NCBI GenBank assembly: GCA_003154775.1
Contig: PMES01000054.1
Span: 37,072 to 101,071 of the forward strand
Direction: 5' to 3'
From: Acidobacteriota bacterium
Lineage (GTDB): Bacteria; Acidobacteriota; Terriglobia; Acidiferrales; UBA7541
DNA length: 64,000 bases
Shown: positions 9,171-17,764 of the stretch, in pieces
How positions within the stretch are numbered: the stretch's first letter is position 1
Layout: each line of letters starts with the position of its first letter
Translations under genes and position numbers: made by a program
The notes under the pieces: generated by a model
What the model saw: only the letters and a program-made list of their open reading frames with translations
Databases searched by the model: none
What the model was told of the DNA's origin: nothing

Positions 9171-12100
9171 TCAGGCCGTTTCTTCCCATTCCGTGTCACT
9201 CAGCGGCAGCATGTCCGTGTCTCGCGCCACCCAAACGTACATCGTCGGCAACAAATAGATGCTGATGAATAATGCAGCAAACAATCCGCCCACGATCACG
9301 ATCGCAAAAGGCCTTTGCGAATCCGAGCCAATCCCGCGCGAAAGTGCTGCCGGTAATAGACCCAGCATCGCCACCAGCATCGTCATCATGATCGGACGCA
9401 ACCTCAGGATTGCCCCCTCCACGGCCGCGTCTTCGATCGAGTACCCTTGCGCGCGCAGTTGATTGATGTACTCGATCATGATCACGCCCACCTCTACGGA
9501 AACTCCAAACAGCGCCAGGAACCCTACGCCGCTCGACACGCTGAAGTGCGTGCCCGTAATCAGCAGCGCCAGAATCCCGCCGAGTGGCGCCATGGACACG
9601 TTCGCCAGCGTCAGCGCCGCCCACTTCGCCGACTTAAACATCGTAAACAGAATGATGTAGATAACCAGGATCGTGATCGGCAGCACAATCAGCAACCGCC
9701 GCTGCGAGCGCTTCTGGCTCTCATACTCCCCCGCCCAATCCAGGTGATACCCTGTGGGGAGTTTTACCTGCTTTTCGACCTTGGCCATCGCCTCTTCCAC
9801 GGCACCGCCCAGGTCTCGCCCGCGAACGCTGTATTTGATCGCGATGTAGCGGGAATTTGCTTCCCGGTAAATTTCCGAAGCTCCATCCTCAACCCGCGTA
9901 TTGGTAAGTTGCGCCAGGCTGACGCGTTCTCCCGATGGCGCCACGATGCGGATGTTTTCGATGGCCTCACGCGTGTCCCGGTAGGGAGCCTGGTACCTCA
10001 CCACCAGGTCGTAACGTTTTTCTCCTTCCAGCACCTGGCTCACGGCTTTGCCCCCGATGGCCGTCTCCACCGCATCCTGTACGTCCGTCACGTTGAGTCC
10101 GTACCGCGACGCCTTCTGCCGGTCAACGCTGAGGTCCAAATTGGGCTGCCCCAGCACACGGAATAGCCCCAAATCCTCAATTCCGGCCACGCCGCGCATT
10201 ACGTCCACCACCTCATCGCCCTTTTGCTCCAGCACTTTCAGATCATCGCCATACATCTTCACGGCCAATTCGCCCTTGACCCCGCTGACCGCCTCTTCCA
10301 TGTTGTCTGAGATTGGCTGCGAGAAATTCCACAGGACCCCGGGTATCTGGCTTAGTTCCTTGTCCATCGCCGAAATGAGCGCGTCTTTGTCTTCCCGGAA
10401 GACGGGCCGCCACTGGTCCTTCCTCTTCAGATCCACAAAGTATTCTGTATTAAAGAAGCCGGTTGTGTCCGTTCCGTCGTCCGGACGCCCCACCTGGGAC
10501 ACGACCTGCTTCACTTCGGGAAATGCCGCCAGGATCAGCCGCGCCTGATTCATGATGCGTGTGCCTTCGGTCGGTCCCGTGCTTGGCGCCAGCGTACCGC
10601 GGGCCCAGATCGCTCCTTCGTCCAGGTGCGGCAGAAACTCTGACCCCACGATCCCGCTGAACAACAGAATAAACGTCGCCGCAATGCACGCGCTGGCTGC
10701 CGTCAACGTGAGCTTGCGATGCGCCAGTGCCCATCTCACGCTTGACCGGTACCTCTTCCTCAGGAACTCCATCACCGGGTTGTGCCACTCCGTAATTCCA
10801 TGCCGGAAAACCATCTTTGCAAGCACGGGCGCAATCGCGATCGAGAAGATCAGGGCTCCCAGCAGTGCGAACGAAACTGTCCACGCCATCGGACGAAACA
10901 GCCGTCCTTCCACGCTCTGCAAAGTGAAGATCGGCATGTATGCCGTGATGATGATCGCCCGCGCAAAGAATACCGGCCGCAGCACTTCGTGTACCGCGCC
11001 CCGGATTCTCTCGAATGGTGTCTTTGCTGCGTTCGCGGCCAGGTTATAGTGGCGCACGATGTTTTCGATCACCACCACCGACCCGTCCACCACCATCCCG
11101 AAATCCAGGGCCCCCAGCGAAAGCAGGTTTGCGGGGATCTTGTTCAGGTCCAGACAGATGGACGCGAAAAGGAGCGAGAACGGAATGGTCAGCGCCACAA
11201 TCAGCGCGCCGCGCACATTTCCCAGGAAGAAAAACAGGATGATGGATACCAGCAGCACTCCCGCGGTCAGGTTGTGCAGCACGGTGTGCGTCGTGTAGTG
11301 CACCAGGTCGCTGCGATCCAGGAACGGAACGATCTGCACGCCCGGCGGCAATATCCGCTCGTTCAGCTCCTTCACCTTGGCATGGATATCCTCAATCGTG
11401 GTATCCGCGTTCGCCCCTTTCCGCAGCAACACGATTCCTTCCACCACGTCTTCGTTATCGATGATCTTCCCGTCATCCCGGCGCAGCGCCTTTCCGATCT
11501 GCCCCAGCCGTATGCGTGGCCCCTGGGTCACCGTTGCGATGTCCCTCACGTGCAAGGCCACGCCATTCTGGGCTTTCAGGACGGTACCCTCGATGTCCTG
11601 CAAGTTCGCGATTAACCCGACCGCGCGCACATTTATTTGCTGTAATCCGGACTCGATGAAGCTCCCGCCCGCGTTCACGTTGTTGTTGGCAAGCTGCTGT
11701 TCCACCTGCCCGATGGTCAGCCCGTACGCCACCAGCTTGCTCGGGTCCACGCGCACCTGATACTCCCGCGTCGTTCCTCCAAAGCTCACCACATCCACCA
11801 CGTCCGGCACGGACTTGAACTGCTTCTCCAGCGTCCAGTCCTCCAGCGACTTCAATTCCATCAGGTCATACTTGGGGTTCGTGCTCTTGAGCGTGTACCA
11901 ATAGATTTGTCCCACCGGACTGTAATCGGTCCCCATCTGCGGTTGCAGTCCCGCCGGCAGGGTAACCATGGACAGCCTCTCGAGCACTTTCTGCCGGTTC
12001 CAATCGTTGTCCGAGGAGTCGTCGAAGATGAGCATGAGGCTGGAGAGCCCGAAAAGAGACACGGAGCGAAGGTGGGCCAGATGCGGCAGACCGTTCATCT

Positions 12101-12335
12101 GGATTTCAATGGGGATGGTGACCTGCTGTTCTACTTCTTCCGCGGCTCGCCCCGGCCATTGCGTGATCACCTGCACATAGTTGTTCGCGACGTCCGGATA
12201 GGCCTCCACCGGCAGATTGTGGAAAGACACCGCGCCCCACACCAGCAGCAGCAGCGTCAACGCCAACACCATGAAGCGATTCGTCAGCGCGAAGTCCACC
12301 AGCCCTGAAATCAGCGAGCTTTTTTTCGAGTCCAT
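9171..12335 (-). CDS. CzcA/CusA-type heavy-metal RND efflux pump
   Basis: The 1054-aa inner-membrane proton antiporter belongs to the HME branch of the RND family. The TM4 proton-relay motif DFGMVVDGSVVVIEN is intact, as in CzcA/CusA. Twelve hydrophobic segments are expected, with two large periplasmic loops. The N-terminus LTNRFMVLALTLLLLVWG and the repeated half beginning ITILVIYIILFTMFKSAKWA fit. ATG 12335 is used; the ORF track begins 57 residues earlier inside the adaptor gene. It follows the adaptor by 11 bp. The exported metal (Cu/Ag, Zn/Co/Cd or other) cannot be fixed by eye. Confidence 0.92.
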   Translation of the reverse strand: MDSKKSSLISGLVDFALTNRFMVLALTLLLLVWGAVSFHNLPVEAYPDVANNYVQVITQWPGRAAEEVEQQVTIPIEIQMNGLPHLAHLRSVSLFGLSSLMLIFDDSSDNDWNRQKVLERLSMVTLPAGLQPQMGTDYSPVGQIYWYTLKSTNPKYDLMELKSLEDWTLEKQFKSVPDVVDVVSFGGTTREYQVRVDPSKLVAYGLTIGQVEQQLANNNVNAGGSFIESGLQQINVRAVGLIANLQDIEGTVLKAQNGVALHVRDIATVTQGPRIRLGQIGKALRRDDGKIIDNEDVVEGIVLLRKGANADTTIEDIHAKVKELNERILPPGVQIVPFLDRSDLVHYTTHTVLHNLTAGVLLVSIILFFFLGNVRGALIVALTIPFSLLFASICLDLNKIPANLLSLGALDFGMVVDGSVVVIENIVRHYNLAANAAKTPFERIRGAVHEVLRPVFFARAIIITAYMPIFTLQSVEGRLFRPMAWTVSFALLGALIFSIAIAPVLAKMVFRHGITEWHNPVMEFLRKRYRSSVRWALAHRKLTLTAASACIAATFILLFSGIVGSEFLPHLDEGAIWARGTLAPSTGPTEGTRIMNQARLILAAFPEVKQVVSQVGRPDDGTDTTGFFNTEYFVDLKRKDQWRPVFREDKDALISAMDKELSQIPGVLWNFSQPISDNMEEAVSGVKGELAVKMYGDDLKVLEQKGDEVVDVMRGVAGIEDLGLFRVLGQPNLDLSVDRQKASRYGLNVTDVQDAVETAIGGKAVSQVLEGEKRYDLVVRYQAPYRDTREAIENIRIVAPSGERVSLAQLTNTRVEDGASEIYREANSRYIAIKYSVRGRDLGGAVEEAMAKVEKQVKLPTGYHLDWAGEYESQKRSQRRLLIVLPITILVIYIILFTMFKSAKWAALTLANVSMAPLGGILALLITGTHFSVSSGVGFLALFGVSVEVGVIMIEYINQLRAQGYSIEDAAVEGAILRLRPIMMTMLVAMLGLLPAALSRGIGSDSQRPFAIVIVGGLFAALFISIYLLPTMYVWVARDTDMLPLSDTEWEETA

Positions 12336-12346
12336 GGGTTTCCGCT

Positions 12347-13480
12347 CTATTGCTCCGCCGTGTTCTGCAACACCAGCGCGTTCGTCACCACTTGCTGTCC
12401 CGGCTCTATTCCCGTGCGAATCTCCTGCATTTTGTCGGGAAGGCTCACACCGGCCTTCACTTCCACACGCCGGAATTTCTTCTCTCCCGCCGGCACATAT
12501 ACCCAATCGCGATCATGCAAATGCAGAATGGCATCGGCTGGCACCGCGGCCCGCTTCTCCTTCTTCTGTCCGCGAAAGGTAGCGCTCACAAACATCCCCA
12601 CCCGCATCAGCAATTGCGGATTGGCCACTTCCACCCTTACTTTCGCGGTGCGTATGTTCGGATCCAGAATCGGCCCGATGTTGCTGATCCTTCCGTTCAG
12701 TGTTTTGTCGGGGTACGCATTCAGCCGGAGTTCCGCCGTCTCTCCCACATGCACGTTTGCCAGATCGTTCTCATACACATCGCAGAGGATCCACACCCGC
12801 GACAAATCCGAAATCGTAAACGGATTGCTCCCCGCCAGTCCTTGCACCCCCGAAGCGTTGGTTACTTGCTGGTCTGTGATCACCCCGGTTGTCGGCGCCT
12901 TGATGTCCACCACTCCGCTGGGGTGATCCTTTTCCACTCCCAGTACATGCAGGCGCTCCAGCGTAGTCTCCACGTCCACCTTGGCCTTCTCTTCCGCATC
13001 CTGCGCCACCTGAAAATCATTCAGAGAGATGGCCCCTTTGTCGTACAGGATCTGGGCGCGTTCAAACTGTCTTCTGGCCAGCGCTTCGTCCGTGACTGCT
13101 TTGCGGTAATCCGAAAAAGCCGCGGCAATATCCGGGCTCTGCACCCGCAGCAGAATCTGCCCCTTCTGCACGGTGTCGCCGAGATGCGCGCGTATTTCCA
13201 CCACGCGTCCTGACGCCAGCGAGATCACCGGCACAGTCCGGCTCACATCGGGAGTCACCACGCCCGTTACCGTCAGCGTCGGCGCCGCCTGATATTCCAC
13301 CGCCGTGAATAAGGGGAACTGTTCGGCATGCTCCACCTGCACAAGACTGGCATCCTGTTCCTTCTCCACTTTCGCCGGCGGCGGGGCACCGCCCTCCGTC
13401 TCTTTCTTATCGCCGCAACCCATCAGCATCACTGACAGGCAGGCAGCGCATGTCAGTGGCACACCAAGCCTGCGCATCAT
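12347..13480 (-). CDS. RND efflux periplasmic adaptor lipoprotein
   Basis: A 377-aa membrane-fusion protein of the CusB/CzcB (HlyD) family. It begins with a lipoprotein signal ending LSVMLMGCG, so Cys would be lipidated. It has the barrel-sandwich segment VVEIRAHLGDTVQKGQILLRV, an alpha-hairpin, and the beta-barrel region LRLNAYPDKTLNGRISNIGP. It links the inner-membrane pump to the outer-membrane channel. The start overlaps the channel stop, and two in-frame ATGs (13480, 13477) are possible. No His- or Met-rich metal-binding N-terminus is seen. Confidence 0.9.
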   Translation of the reverse strand: MMRRLGVPLTCAACLSVMLMGCGDKKETEGGAPPPAKVEKEQDASLVQVEHAEQFPLFTAVEYQAAPTLTVTGVVTPDVSRTVPVISLASGRVVEIRAHLGDTVQKGQILLRVQSPDIAAAFSDYRKAVTDEALARRQFERAQILYDKGAISLNDFQVAQDAEEKAKVDVETTLERLHVLGVEKDHPSGVVDIKAPTTGVITDQQVTNASGVQGLAGSNPFTISDLSRVWILCDVYENDLANVHVGETAELRLNAYPDKTLNGRISNIGPILDPNIRTAKVRVEVANPQLLMRVGMFVSATFRGQKKEKRAAVPADAILHLHDRDWVYVPAGEKKFRRVEVKAGVSLPDKMQEIRTGIEPGQQVVTNALVLQNTAEQ

Positions 13481-14736
13481 TGGATGACCTCACGTCCCAC
13501 GGCGAGATTCATCTGGCTCGCCGCCATCAGGTACGACCCGATCAGGTTCAGGTAGTTCAATTCGGTGTCGCGGTACTCTTTTTGCGCGTCCAGAAAATCC
13601 AGCAAAGACGCACCTCCGTGTTGATAGGCAAAGGACACCGTATCCCGCACCCGCTCTGCTTGCGTCAGATACATGTCCTTGTACGGCTTCAACAGCACGA
13701 TGGTGCTGTTCACCGTCGCATACGCCGAGTCCACATCGCTGTACACCTGGGCTCGGGCGGCATCGGCAACGCGCCGGTTGCGGTCGATGTCAATCTGTGT
13801 GCGCAGCTTTTCTCCCTGGTTGCGGTCGAAAATCCGCAGTGGCACGCTCACATTGAATCCGATGTACTGGTCGATGGGTGGATTTCTCCCCACATCAAAT
13901 CCAATCGTTGGATCCGTCGATCCATTGGCCATCGCCAGGCGGTGATCCGTCTCCGCTTTGTCGATCCCGCGAAGCGCTGCCTTCAAGTCGGGCCGTGATT
14001 CCATCGCGAACCGCCGGTACTCGTCTGGCGACGCAAGTTGCTCCGCAAACTCGTACGGACCCGCCACATCGAACTGATCCAGTGGAGTCTGCTCGTTCAG
14101 CAGCGCCAGCAATTGAATCTTTGCCGTTCGCAAATTTACATCGGCTGTCTGCAAATCCGCCAGGTACTGTATGCGCTGAAGCTCCAGCCGGTCGAGGTCC
14201 ATTTGCGCGATACTTCCTGCCTTGTATCGTTCCCGGTTCACTTCCAGAACTTTGTCGTAGTAGGTCAGATTTTCCTTTGCGAGCGCCAAAACCGCCTTTC
14301 CCTGCAGCGCCTGCACAAACGCCATACGTAGTGTGAACAGCAGCGTGCGTTCCAAATCCGCCTGCGTGTCTTCCGCAACCTCGGTCGCCCCCTTCGCGCT
14401 CTCCAAGCGAAGTTCCCGCTTATGTTGCCGCTCGTGCAAATAACTCGCCGCCGCCACCATCAGCAGTGATCCAAACGTGCTGTGCGGCGGGCCTCCATCA
14501 AATGGATTGATCTGATCGACGGTCAGCGCCAGATTCGGATTCGGCCGCAAATAGGCGGTGGTCTCCTGTGCGCGAGACTCATCTACACCCAACTTGCCGG
14601 CGCGCAGCGTCGGATTGTTGTTTTCAAATCGCGCCTTCACCTCATCCCACGTCAGCGCATGTTGCGCTTGCGCGACACCACCGCTTCCCGCCGCCAATAC
14701 CAGCACCAGGCAGACACCCCGAATAAGACGCTGCAT
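13477..14736 (-). CDS. TolC/CzcC-family outer-membrane efflux channel
   Basis: The 419-aa protein starts with a Sec signal peptide ending GGVAQAQ, followed by HALTWDEVKARFENNNPTLR, the typical entry of outer-membrane efflux proteins. Two repeated long helical halves follow (LERTLLFTLRMAFVQALQGK; RVADAARAQVYSDVDSAYA). It is the first gene of a three-gene efflux operon (channel-adaptor-pump), with stop/start overlap to the adaptor. A 9+9 bp inverted repeat lies about 115 bp upstream and is a candidate operator. Confidence 0.9.
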   Translation of the reverse strand: MQRLIRGVCLVLVLAAGSGGVAQAQHALTWDEVKARFENNNPTLRAGKLGVDESRAQETTAYLRPNPNLALTVDQINPFDGGPPHSTFGSLLMVAAASYLHERQHKRELRLESAKGATEVAEDTQADLERTLLFTLRMAFVQALQGKAVLALAKENLTYYDKVLEVNRERYKAGSIAQMDLDRLELQRIQYLADLQTADVNLRTAKIQLLALLNEQTPLDQFDVAGPYEFAEQLASPDEYRRFAMESRPDLKAALRGIDKAETDHRLAMANGSTDPTIGFDVGRNPPIDQYIGFNVSVPLRIFDRNQGEKLRTQIDIDRNRRVADAARAQVYSDVDSAYATVNSTIVLLKPYKDMYLTQAERVRDTVSFAYQHGGASLLDFLDAQKEYRDTELNYLNLIGSYLMAASQMNLAVGREVIQ

Positions 14737-14850
14737 CGTTCTACCCTCACATCCTCAAACTTCACGGAAGACTCTGACCCCGGATTCCAGGTTTTTCTGT
14801 GGTTCGGCCAAACCTTGTGCCGCTCCTGCTTCCTTTTGGCACAGGATGAG

Positions 14851-14877
14851 CGGAACGATAGGGTTGCAATCGTTCCG
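14851..14877. promoter_or_regulatory. Operator-like inverted repeat upstream of efflux operon
   Basis: CGGAACGAT and its exact reverse complement ATCGTTCCG are separated by nine bases. The 27-bp structure sits between the VCBS gene end and the start of the efflux channel gene, about 115 bp upstream of that start. Perfect 9-bp arms outside genes suggest a dimeric repressor or activator site. No TetR/MerR/CusR-type gene is present nearby, so the regulator is not identified. Confidence 0.4.
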
Positions 14878-14906
14878 AGTTTGTTACAAATGCGTGAAAA
14901 AATTAT

Positions 14907-15590
14907 TTAGGAATGAAAAACGGAAACAGGCGGCGAGCGCCCGGACTTCCCGGCCCGCACGCCCGGCAAATTCGCATTGTAATCGCCAACCAGTGAGAAT
15001 TTTGACTTCTGCTCCAGACCCGTTCCAGAGTCATCGAGGACTTCAATTCCAAATGTGCTCCACGTGAATTGCAGCGCGGCACACTCTTCGGCCGGCTCCT
15101 GCGCCGCAACCAACCGTATTCCCTCATCACTTTCGATGCTCGGGAATGCCCCCGGTTTGGCCAGCGTGAATTTCCCGTGCCCGTCGTTGAGCAGCACGGC
15201 AACAAAATGGGAGTCCATGGCCGTGGTCACGACCAGGTCCATCGCATCATCGCCATTGACGTCCCGCGCCACTAGCTCCAGCCCGCCCTGCGGTCCGGTG
15301 ATCCCGATCGCCGATTCTTCGCTCGCGCTCAGTTGCAGCCGGATGGAATATCGCGTCCCGCTCGCAGCGTCCCGCTCGACTTGCACCGTTGCCAGATCTG
15401 GCTTCTGGTCGCCGTCAAAATCCGCTATGGCAAATCGAGGTGAGAATCCGCTCGTTTCGCCAGAAGTCCCCTGCGCCGCTTCCGCCGCATTTCCGCCAAG
15501 CAACATTGCGAACACGCAGAGGCAAAGCGGGCTCAGGCTCACCCGCGCCACATTGGCAATCTTTCGTCTTGTGCAAATCCTTCGACTCAT
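14907..15590 (-). CDS. Secreted VCBS/FG-GAP repeat protein
   Basis: The 227-aa protein begins after ATG 15590 with a basic region and a hydrophobic signal (LSPLCLCVFAMLLGGNAAEA). Two calcium-binding-like FG-GAP/VCBS motifs are visible: DFDGDQKPDLATV near residue 60 and DVNGDDAMDLVVTT near residue 115, followed by VLLNDGHGKFT. Such repeats form beta-propeller blades in secreted or surface proteins. There are too few repeats here for a full propeller. It is divergent from the TPR gene at 15975. The ORF track starts 18 residues earlier. Confidence 0.7.
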   Translation of the reverse strand: MSRRICTRRKIANVARVSLSPLCLCVFAMLLGGNAAEAAQGTSGETSGFSPRFAIADFDGDQKPDLATVQVERDAASGTRYSIRLQLSASEESAIGITGPQGGLELVARDVNGDDAMDLVVTTAMDSHFVAVLLNDGHGKFTLAKPGAFPSIESDEGIRLVAAQEPAEECAALQFTWSTFGIEVLDDSGTGLEQKSKFSLVGDYNANLPGVRAGKSGRSPPVSVFHS

Positions 15591-15974
15591 GAGCGCCTTA
15601 ATTGTACCGCAAACTCTGCCGAATCTTACGTCTAGACTACCCACGGTGTGTTCTCACCACGAATCCTGCGTAATGTGATATATGTCACAAGTTGATGTGA
15701 TGCAGAATATGGCACCCCGTGCGCCCTACACTCTACCCTTTCTTCCGGCACACTTCGGCTTGGCCCTCTCATTTCACCACCGAGGCCGATTCCTGTGCGG
15801 CCTTTGCTTACTCAGACAAGCTATTGAAAACACTATTGATAACCGGTAGCTTGGAGTGGAATACTGCAGCCGGACCGCGTCCATTTTGCATTTGCGCCAA
15901 GTTCATTGCCGGTGTCCTGGGGGACAATCTGAATCCCCTGCGGGAGGCCGAGCGGATGAAGGAGTAACCAGATT
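15591..15974. other. Divergent intergenic region with one CRP-like site
   Basis: This 384-bp region separates the VCBS gene (minus) from the TPR gene (plus). It contains a perfect CRP/FNR-like palindrome at 15674-15689, listed separately. The rest shows no convincing gene; the 82-aa and 108-aa ORFs listed across it have no protein-like features. The TPR gene has AAGGAGTAACC just before its ATG. Confidence 0.5.
15674..15689. promoter_or_regulatory. CRP/FNR-like palindrome, full consensus
   Basis: TGTGATATATGTCACA matches TGTGA-N6-TCACA at all ten arm positions. It lies 300 bp before the first TPR gene and about 85 bp before the start of the divergent VCBS gene, so it could act on either. A Crp/Fnr-superfamily regulator is the natural candidate but is not encoded in this window. 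Confidence 0.55.
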
Positions 15975-16619
15975 ATGGCAAACGACTCGGTGTCAATGGC
16001 AGCCTCTGCCGCGCCGGGCTGGACCCCAGGGCAGGTTGGTCTCCTCGCATCTGTCTGCCTGGTCCTGGGGTTGGCCGGAGGTTACTTTCTACCTGCCGGC
16101 AGGGCGGCGAATCCCGCACATCCCCCCGCCGTCGCCAGTGCTCCGAGCGCTCCCCATCCCTTGCCAACTATGGAGCAAATGAAAGCCCTGGCCGACGCCA
16201 AAGCCGCTCCGCTCCTTGAGAAGCTGAAGACCACTCCCAACGATGCAGGCCTGCTCGCCCAGCTCGGCGCCATCTACAACTCCATGCATCAGTTCCAGGA
16301 AGCCGCTCAGTACTACGACAAGTCGCTCAAGCTCGATCCCAAAAACGTTCCCGTTCGCACCGAACTTGCCTCGTCTCTCTACTACAGCGGCGACGTTGAT
16401 GGCGCGCTTGCGCAACTGGATCAGGCCCTCAAGTACGATCCCAAAGACACCAATTCCCTATTCAACATCGGTGTGATCCGCTGGAAGGGGAAGAAAGATG
16501 CGCCGGGAGCCATCGCCGCCTGGCAAGAGCTACTCAAGGTGCATCCCAACCTCGATCGCCGCCCCATCGTTGAGAGAATGATTGCCGAAGCCAGGATGGG
16601 TGGCACAGTAAAGAACTAG
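15975..16619 (+). CDS. Membrane-anchored TPR protein (first of tandem pair)
   Basis: The 214-aa protein has one N-terminal membrane segment (VGLLASVCLVLGLAGGYFLP, about residues 16-35), a Pro/Ala linker, then at least three TPR units (LLAQLGAIYNSMHQFQEAAQYY, VRTELASSLYYSGDVDGALAQL, SLFNIGVIRWKGKKDAPGAI). The topology suggests a scaffold anchored in the inner membrane with TPRs in the periplasm. The layout resembles NrfG/CcmI-like assembly factors, which is of interest beside a multiheme cytochrome operon, but no direct evidence ties it to heme ligation. The next gene is a paralogue 37 bp downstream. Confidence 0.8.
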   Translation: MANDSVSMAASAAPGWTPGQVGLLASVCLVLGLAGGYFLPAGRAANPAHPPAVASAPSAPHPLPTMEQMKALADAKAAPLLEKLKTTPNDAGLLAQLGAIYNSMHQFQEAAQYYDKSLKLDPKNVPVRTELASSLYYSGDVDGALAQLDQALKYDPKDTNSLFNIGVIRWKGKKDAPGAIAAWQELLKVHPNLDRRPIVERMIAEARMGGTVKN

Positions 16620-16656
16620 CTCGCATCAGCATTCTTAGCAGAAGGAGCCGCACATC

Positions 16657-17328
16657 GTGCCCGAGATCAAAACAACAAATGTGAGCGTGAATTGGACCTC
16701 CACTCAGGCCTTCGCCGTCGCTCTGATCTCCCTGTTGCTTGGCTTGGCCGGTGGCTGGTTTATCCGCAAGTCCTTCGTTCCTGCTCCCGCCGCAACCGCA
16801 GTCGCGTCTCCCGCCGCTCCGGCCGACAATCCACCTGTCGCTCCGCTCGGCTCTCTGGCCGCCATGCCTACTCCCGATCAATTGAAGAAGATGGCCGACA
16901 CGCAGGCTGCTCCTCTTCTTGACAACCTGAAATCTGACCCCAGCAATCCCGACTTGCTCGCCCGCATCGGCAACATCTATTACGACGTCAAGCACTACCC
17001 GGAGGCCATCGATTACTACGAGCGCTCTTTGAAGCTCCAGCCTGCCAACGCCGCCGTACGCACGGACATGGCCACCGCTTATTGGTATAGCGGAAACGCG
17101 GACAAGGCCCTCGCCGAGTTCAACAAGGCTCTCACCTACGAGCCCAACAAGGCCAACACCCTGTTCAACATCGGGATCGTCAAGTGGCAGAGCAAAAACG
17201 ACGCGGCTGGCGCCATTGCTGTCTGGCAGAAATTGCTCGACACTAACCCGAACTACGAGGCTCGCGACAAAGTGCAGCAGATGATCGATCAGGCCAAATC
17301 CGGCTCCCACGCTCCCATTTCCGAATAG
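16657..17328 (+). CDS. Membrane-anchored TPR protein (second of tandem pair)
   Basis: The 223-aa paralogue of the preceding gene starts at GTG 16657 behind AGAAGGAG. It repeats the same plan: a membrane segment (AFAVALISLLLGLAGGWFI), a Pro/Ala linker, MPTPDQLKKMADTQAAPLL, and TPR units including LLARIGNIYYDVKHYPEAIDYY and TLFNIGIVKWQSKNDAAGAI. Shared residues over the whole length indicate tandem duplication. It ends 437 bp from the convergent end of the cytochrome operon. The role is unknown; a cytochrome-assembly or scaffold role is only suggested by context. Confidence 0.8.
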   Translation: MPEIKTTNVSVNWTSTQAFAVALISLLLGLAGGWFIRKSFVPAPAATAVASPAAPADNPPVAPLGSLAAMPTPDQLKKMADTQAAPLLDNLKSDPSNPDLLARIGNIYYDVKHYPEAIDYYERSLKLQPANAAVRTDMATAYWYSGNADKALAEFNKALTYEPNKANTLFNIGIVKWQSKNDAAGAIAVWQKLLDTNPNYEARDKVQQMIDQAKSGSHAPISE

Positions 17329-17343
17329 CTTTGCAAGGTGGCA

Positions 17344-17550
17344 ATGACACTTCACAAACTCCTGGCCGGCGCAATCCTTTCCCTTTGCTTATCCCCCTGC
17401 TCCGTTCACGCCCAAGCTCCTCCCAAAGCGCAATTCATCTCTCTCGAAGAAGCTCGGCCCGTCCTCTCCGCAATGTCCGGCTCTTTTCCCGCCGAATTGA
17501 AGAGTCCTATAGCAAGCGATCCGGCCCAGCGGCCCGCTTCTCGCCCCTAA
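17344..17550 (+). pseudogene. Short secreted ORF, probably a truncated gene
   Basis: The 68-aa ORF starts 15 bp after the TPR gene with a good signal peptide (LLAGAILSLCLSPCSVHAQA) and a structured-looking stretch FISLEEARPVLSAMSG, then degenerates into a Pro/Arg-rich tail and stops 27 bp before a dispersed repeat. I read it as the N-terminus of a longer secreted protein cut off by deletion or repeat insertion. It could instead be a short functional exported peptide. Confidence 0.4.
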
Positions 17551-17577
17551 TCAGGGTGCGGGGAAATACCCGCGATT

Positions 17578-17675
17578 GTCATTCCGAGCCCCGTTCGCTT
17601 TTTGAACGGGGTGAGGAATCTTCTTTTCTGCTGGTTTTTTGAGAAAAGCAGATCCCTCGCTCTGCTCGGGATGAC
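17578..17675. repeat. Dispersed inverted-repeat element, copy 1
   Basis: The 98-bp element is bounded by GTCATTCCGAG and CTCGGGATGAC, which are inverted repeats with one mismatch. An internal inner pair (AGGAATCTTCTTTTCT and AGAAAAGCAGATCCCT) extends the stem. A second, diverged copy lies at 44164-44275 and a one-ended relative at 37654. It looks like a non-autonomous REP/MITE-type intergenic repeat; no coding capacity. Confidence 0.6.
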
Positions 17676-17764
17676 AACGCATGAGCGTTTTTCGCATCTT
17701 GTTAAGCCAAATCCGCTCAGCCCAGCGATAGCTGCGTCATTCGTTTTGAAGTTTTTCCGCTCTT

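Noticed and set aside
14836-14855. Possible sigma-54 promoter (TTGGCACAGGATGAGC)
   Set aside because: The -24 half matches but the -12 half is GAGC instead of TTGC.
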